From contig JBAMDO010000571.1 in the NCBI GenBank assembly GCA_037074765.1, positions 434,001 to 498,000 of the forward strand: a DNA stretch of 64,000 nt, read 5' to 3'. The notes beneath the pieces are model-generated. The model did no database searches. It had not been told where the DNA came from and saw only the letters and a program-made list of their open reading frames with translations. The translations under genes and the position numbers were made by a program. Positions 58,967 to 64,000 of the stretch are shown here, piece by piece. This DNA comes from Mansonella perstans. Taxonomy: Eukaryota > Nematoda > Chromadorea > Rhabditida > Onchocercidae. The first letter of the stretch is position 1. Each line of letters opens with the position of its first letter.

Positions 58967-60658
58967 ATGATGGAAGATATATCTGAAAGCGATCTCATAC
59001 AATGGCAAAATTCATCCACTGATGATTTCGTCAAAAATCTTAAACGAATTAATGATAATTTTGAAGAATATCATACATTTGCCAATCTTGATATCGATAG
59101 TAGGCATAGGATACAGTCTATTTTTGTCGAGCGTTTCCAAGAATCATCAGTAATTCGTCAACAGATTCTTCGCTTTCTGCGGATATTAGCGCGTGACAAG
59201 CAAAATTTGGATCAGTTGCTATCTTCCAACTTAATACAGAATGTGCTTGGTGCTGGATTGTTATCTGAACGATCTTTTAAATTTGATTGGGAATTATTCA
59301 TACAGGCTGAAATGTGTCTCATCAATATACTATTTAATAGTAATCTCGCGAAGGATGAGTTTAATGAAATTGCTTCAGATTTATTGCTTAATCGAATTAG
59401 AATGTTCAGCGAAACTTCAAAAAGTTTCTCTAGGGAGAAGGATAGCGAAGGCATCTCGGTTACTGTCCAAGATATTGCTATTTCTTCAAAATCAAGAACT
59501 GTTGAATTTCCAGTAGAAATTTTGAATAATGAACAAATAGATTTGGTTGCTTTTTACGATCTTCGTATTGCGTTTGTTGCAAGCGCACAATCTAAACATC
59601 TACAGCTGCAGTGGTTAAAAAATGGTTGTGATGTTTTCCTAAAAGTGCTGGAACAAAGTTTATATTTTCCGGAACGATTAAAACAAAATTCCCAATGGAG
59701 GACGTTTACAGAACGTACGAATTGGGTGTTAAAAATTTTGTTTAATATATTTTGCTATTCATGGGATGATTCTGCGGAGCCAAATGCAAGACAATGTATG
59801 TTATTATGCTCAGAAATTGTCACCTTAGAAAACGTAGACGCATCTCTTGAGCAATCTGCAGTAGATGTAATTGCAGTATTGCCGTTGCCTTTCGAATCGC
59901 TGATACCGAAGGTGCAAGTCACACAGCAGAAAGATACAAATGTAATCCACAATGGACGTGATATGACTTTTGCAAAAGCTGTACTTCATGCATTGGAACG
60001 ACGTTTAGAAGCAGAAAATAATGAAAGAAACGAGATCCTCGATACCTTTTTAACTGTTTTGATACGTCTAAGTTCTCAAGTAAAGGAGGCACGACGTTAT
60101 TTACGCTTATTAGTTATACCACCACTTCATGCTACTGATGTTGAACGACGACCAGATGATGGTACTGAATTGCGCAATCGTATGATTCGTTTGATGATGA
60201 GCATTTCGAATACGCAGAACTTGGTAGCTGAATTCATTTTCATCTTGTGTAAAAAAAATGTTAATCGTTTCGTTAAATATTGTGGTTTCGGGCATGCAGC
60301 TGGTCTGTTGGCTAATCGCGGAATTCTAAACTCTCTAAATACTCCGGAGGATCAGTCGAATAGTGAGGGTTCAGAAACAGAAGATTATAAAGCAGTTGAA
60401 ACACAAGTAAATCCAGTGACTGGTTGCATTGAATCTGCAAGAGAAAATCCATTTACTGAAATGACCGAGGAGCAGAAAGAGTATGAGGTACATCGGTTGA
60501 TGAATGATATTAATAAGCTAATGAATGAAGGGTTGATAACTCCTGGACAGATTAGAAAAGATGGACAATTAGAACCTGTAAAACATGTTCTGGAACTTGT
60601 CAAAGATAATCATGCTGAATCTGATAAAAGTGATAGCGAAGACGGTGTTGATTCGTAA
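58967..60658 (+). CDS. ric-8: RIC-8 / synembryn, G-alpha chaperone and exchange factor
   Basis: A single uninterrupted exon of 563 residues from the ATGATG at 58967 (C. elegans RIC-8 is about the same length). RIC-8 folds nascent G-alpha subunits and promotes their nucleotide exchange; in worms it acts with G-alpha-q/o in synaptic transmission and in centrosome movement in the embryo. The protein is all-helical (armadillo-like). Family signatures: RIQSIFVERFQE early, RLMMSISNTQNLVAEFIFIL, then VKYCGFGHAAGLLANRGIL. An acidic segment NSEGSETEDYK before NPVTG is where vertebrate RIC8A is phosphorylated by CK2, and the acidic tail ends SDSEDGVDS. Two ATGs in tandem leave the exact start open by one residue. 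It is intronless although neighbouring genes average one intron per ~150 coding bases. Confidence 0.95.
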   Translation: MMEDISESDLIQWQNSSTDDFVKNLKRINDNFEEYHTFANLDIDSRHRIQSIFVERFQESSVIRQQILRFLRILARDKQNLDQLLSSNLIQNVLGAGLLSERSFKFDWELFIQAEMCLINILFNSNLAKDEFNEIASDLLLNRIRMFSETSKSFSREKDSEGISVTVQDIAISSKSRTVEFPVEILNNEQIDLVAFYDLRIAFVASAQSKHLQLQWLKNGCDVFLKVLEQSLYFPERLKQNSQWRTFTERTNWVLKILFNIFCYSWDDSAEPNARQCMLLCSEIVTLENVDASLEQSAVDVIAVLPLPFESLIPKVQVTQQKDTNVIHNGRDMTFAKAVLHALERRLEAENNERNEILDTFLTVLIRLSSQVKEARRYLRLLVIPPLHATDVERRPDDGTELRNRMIRLMMSISNTQNLVAEFIFILCKKNVNRFVKYCGFGHAAGLLANRGILNSLNTPEDQSNSEGSETEDYKAVETQVNPVTGCIESARENPFTEMTEEQKEYEVHRLMNDINKLMNEGLITPGQIRKDGQLEPVKHVLELVKDNHAESDKSDSEDGVDS

Positions 60659-61161
60659 TTATTATTGAACTAAAATCCATTTATTATATGCCAGTCTTAT
60701 AAATTATGGATTATATGAATTATAAATTTCTTGTATTAGCTTACATCAGAAAATCAATGATAGTTACTGTAGACAGTACGAAAAGTTTCGAAGTTTTATC
60801 TCAATTTATATGTTTTTAGATTTTGAAATCTGCTTTCAGCAAGCTTTCAGTAATTTTGATCTAAAAGTCTGTTGTGATTTTTGTGTTCTTGAACTTTTAT
60901 TTGTAATATTTCTATTATGTGATTTGAAAGTTCCTATTTGTTATAAAATTATTTAGGTTGAAAGTTTCTTTATTTAGTGTTTACACTTTCGATGTTGTGA
61001 TATTGGACAATTTTCCGTATTTTTGTGCTGTTTTTTTCATGTCAGTTTATCCAATTTTCGTTATATATCGTGTGTTTGTTAAATATTCTCATACTCTAAT
61101 ATGTATTACAATAAATAAATGTTTCAGATCGTGGAAAGTGCATTCGTAACATTGCTTTTTT
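60659..61161. other. short intercistronic spacer
   Basis: 504 bases between ric-8 and the exonuclease gene. It contains overlapping aataaa/ataaat poly(A)-signal-like sequence at ~61110-61119, followed at once by a gtttcag acceptor ending at 61127. Confidence 0.6.
61121..61127 (+). promoter_or_regulatory. candidate trans-splice acceptor for the downstream exonuclease gene
   Basis: gtttcag lies 34 bases before the ATG at 61162 and directly after an aataaataaat motif. A poly(A) signal next to an acceptor is the usual organisation between genes of a nematode operon, though the spacing here is tight. Confidence 0.45.
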
Positions 61162-63891
61162 ATGTTTAAATTGCGAAGTAAGGAAAGAAGAAAATTGAAG
61201 AAGCTGAAGAAGAATATCAACGAGGTATTGTTACTTTCTGGTGATGATCCTACAGCAGTCGACGTAACATCAGCGACGTTCCTTGGGCATTTATTTGATG
61301 GTCGGTAATTTTGTCAACTTATGTTGTCTTTTTTAAATTTTTATTTTATTTCGGTTCAGCGGTATCAGCATTCATGTGATAGGAATATCTCTCACTTTAC
61401 ATTGATATTCATATAAAATTTCAGTTCTTTGGTAATATTTCGTACATATGTGTTTTAAAGAAATTTAAAAATATTGTTTTAGATAAAGATATTTCTTCGA
61501 AAATCTGTGCAAAACTGTGCACCATGCGGCATATAAAAGATCCTCCAAAAATCAATCTTAGTTTAAACAGGCTGAACGGTGTGAGGCTTGGAAGTCACAG
61601 TAAGTCTTCATATTGCATTTGCACCCACTTATATTTTAATGTTCTTATTAAAAATACGTATAGTAGAAAATATATTTATAGATATCGCCGAATTGGTACA
61701 TTACGTGTCGTTCCAAAATGTCGATAAACCGCTTTGGGTATCATTAAGATCAAGTCGTGGAATATTGCAAGCAATCACTTTTCGAATCGGGTGTAATCTT
61801 GAAATGGTGGTAAGTTACTTCCAGAAAATCAAATGTTTTCTGTCCTCTGCAGATTTTTAGGAAACTTTGGACTTTTAATGCTATGAAATAGGAAGTCATG
61901 ATTCTGATGTACAATGTTTAAAGCATTTCTCAGGAAAGTAATAAGAAAGGTACATATATCAGTGAACTCTTCGGCTCAGAATCTTTTATCAGAATGCAGA
62001 CGGAAGTTTGGAACAGTATGGAGTTTTGGACGAGTATGCTTAATGTTTCGCTTTCAAAATTTGAACGTTTAAAGAGAATTATTGGCGTAAGTATTGTGAA
62101 TTTATTTAATGCACGATGGCTTATGTTACTCTTTTTGCGCGTAATTACGCATAATTTTTTACGCGTCTTAAACAAGAAATAATATCTCTTACTCTGACTT
62201 CTGATCATTTTCTATGACTGATAAAGGTAAAACATTTTGTTCTGAATTGAATGATAGAAAACTTCTTTCATTTTTTTCTACATTGATTTTTCGCAGTTTA
62301 ATTTTTTTGGATTATTCATTTTTCCAGAACCGCAGTATTCTTGAAGAACATATTAGATCTGATGTAAAAGGCGCACTACTGGTTACTTTGCGGCAGATGA
62401 TAGATTTTTGTTATCCTTTTCCCAAAACGAATTGTACGGAAGTCTTGGCCCCTATTGTACCAACAAAAGTAAGATTTGATTGTATACTTCATGCTTTATA
62501 TTTTATAAATTACAAGTAAATTTATATTCTTTGACTGAATTCCGTAATTTATTTCTCCAGTTCATTTTATTGTATTATCATTTCAGGAAAAATATGGCAC
62601 AGTAAAGGCTGATTCGCCGTTTTTTGCAGTTGATTGTGAAATGTGTACCACAGAAACGGGAGAAAGTGAACTGACCAGGATATCGATTGTATGTTAAATG
62701 AACATAATTTTTTTAATCCTAGCTATGAAAATTTCCAGCTTTCTTGAGCTGAATCTACTGAAGATTTTGTTTCTTTCAGGTCAACGAATATTATGAAGTT
62801 TTGTTGGACACACTCGTGAAACCGCGAAATAGAATAGTTGATTATGTAACGAAGTACAGCGGTATTACTGAGGAAATGCTTGAAAATGTAAATGTACGGA
62901 TTGAAGATGTACAAGTTAGTTTCATTCCTTTTTCTTCACTTGATTAAAGTACAGTTACATTTCTGAAATAACGTCTCTTTTCACTGCTGCACAAATAGTG
63001 TATTCCCAAATGATCCTTTTTGACGTAAAGAATTTCGTATGTAGTTCATCATTCTTATAAATTCAGAAATGCATCACTTCGTTTCTTAATTCGACCGTAA
63101 TTTTTGGTTACTGTATGCTTTCGCTGTGCTAATATAGAACCTGTTTTTTCAAGCTTTCTTAGTTATTGAACGTGGTAGGTTGAGAGAGCCTGTTAACATA
63201 AGGCATCATAATAATTAGGCCTACAATTATTTTGTCTTTTCTTATGTTTTTGTAAAAAACGACATCTTATAATCGACTGCATTTTATCTGGGACCAAATG
63301 TTCTTATAGTATTTTTCATTCATTTATTAACTTCTTCAAGGTCAAAAATGTATAAGTTCAAAATACAAGACATTTCCAGAGAGCTTTATCACATATTTTA
63401 CCAAACGATGCAATTTTGGTTGGGCATACTCTTGAATGCGATTTCAGTGCAATGCGCATAACACATCCATATTGTGTTGATATATCTCTCTGTTTAAATT
63501 TATCAGGTAAAGAACGGCAGCGATCTTCCCTAAAGGTAATTTCTTATTCTAATTTTATGATTACATTCTTTTGGTATATTTATCATTGTTATGATTCCAG
63601 CAAATTTAATTATTGCGATAAGCGCTTCTTATATAAAATTTCTTAGCTTACTTCTATTTTTTATTACATTGATTTCCAAAATGCTTTGGAAGTTGTTTTT
63701 GATAGTATATAAAAACTAAACACAATTTTTAGGATTTATTTTATTGTATACTGTTTTATATAATGGTGGAGTGATTTATAGACATTGGCAAGAATATTTC
63801 TGAATGAAGAAATTCAAGGGGAAAATGGGCACTGTTCTGTCGATGATGCTGTTGTTACTATGCGGCTACTAAAATACAAGCTTGCTCATGG
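61162..63891 (+). CDS. REXO5/NEF-sp-like DEDDh 3'-5' RNA exonuclease (3' end beyond window)
   Basis: Nine exons, 61162-61300, 61483-61599, 61682-61809, 61934-62086, 62328-62468, 62587-62688, 62780-62914, 63380-63535 and 63782-63891, join in phase. The last ends in phase 2 at a gtatta donor, so the gene continues past 64000. A basic N-terminus (KLRSKERRKLKKLKKN) is followed by a region typical of the NEF-sp group (LNLSLNRLNGVRLGSH, then HYVSFQNVDKPLW). The exonuclease core follows: Exo I FAVDCEMC, the KYSGITEEML helix, Exo II VGHTLECDF, Exo III HCSVDDAVVTMRLLK. The catalytic D, E, D, H, D are all present, so it should be active. REXO5 trims structured RNAs (snoRNA, rRNA) in the nucleus/nucleolus; REXO1/REXO4 paralogues share the core, and the upstream region favours REXO5. 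RRM domains expected at the C-terminus would be outside the window. Confidence 0.85.
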
Positions 63892-64000
63892 GTATTATAC
63901 TATGCATTATTTGATGAAATTCTGTTACGGTATTGAATCAATACCAAGTTATATTTCTTTATACATCATAAAAATCAAAAACATTTAGAGTTCATTTCGG

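Overview
This window is nuclear DNA from an AT-rich, intron-dense nematode. It is most likely a filarial or other spirurid worm, because the gene models, the short TTTCAG/TTTTAG 3' splice sites and the ~30% GC resemble Brugia/Onchocerca-type genomes. No species can be assigned from sequence alone. All gene models below were built by hand, by joining open segments across GT-AG (occasionally GC-AG) introns and checking that reading phase is kept from exon to exon. No rRNA, tRNA or CRISPR was seen, and the only mobile-element trace is one decayed retrotransposon fragment.

Layout from left to right: a gene-poor flank with an inverted repeat (1-4110); a small four-helix membrane protein of the TMEM272-like type (+, 4112-5646); a spacer with a decayed LINE reverse transcriptase fragment (~7560-7720, -); a complete 28-exon ALK/LTK-type receptor tyrosine kinase, the SCD-2 orthologue (+, 8198-19386); a CK1/TTBK-like protein kinase that looks catalytically dead (-, 21052-25547); DGAT1 (+, 26810-31210); a short head/coiled-coil/basic-tail protein that I think is a divergent PAXX/XRCC4-superfamily end-joining factor (+, 32186-36251), with a PPP1R11 (PP1 inhibitor-3) gene nested antisense in its second intron (-, 33153-34127); a secreted BPI/LBP-family lipid-binding protein (+, 38934-44250); the SWI/SNF ATPase SWSN-4/BRM in 26 exons (+, 47267-54648); a tiny gene resembling the MICOS subunit MIC13/QIL1 (-, 56420-57719) with a 67-bp minisatellite directly upstream; an intronless RIC-8/synembryn gene (+, 58967-60658); and, 0.5 kb downstream on the same strand, a REXO5/NEF-sp-like DEDDh exonuclease that runs off the right edge (+, 61162-63891+).

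The genes are functionally unrelated, as is normal for a nematode chromosome. RIC-8 and the exonuclease are close enough, with a poly(A) signal followed by a splice acceptor between them, to be a candidate two-gene operon. The most unusual material is the PAXX-like gene with its duplicated, phase-matched GC-donor exon and nested antisense neighbour, and the pseudokinase with altered VAIK and DFG motifs.
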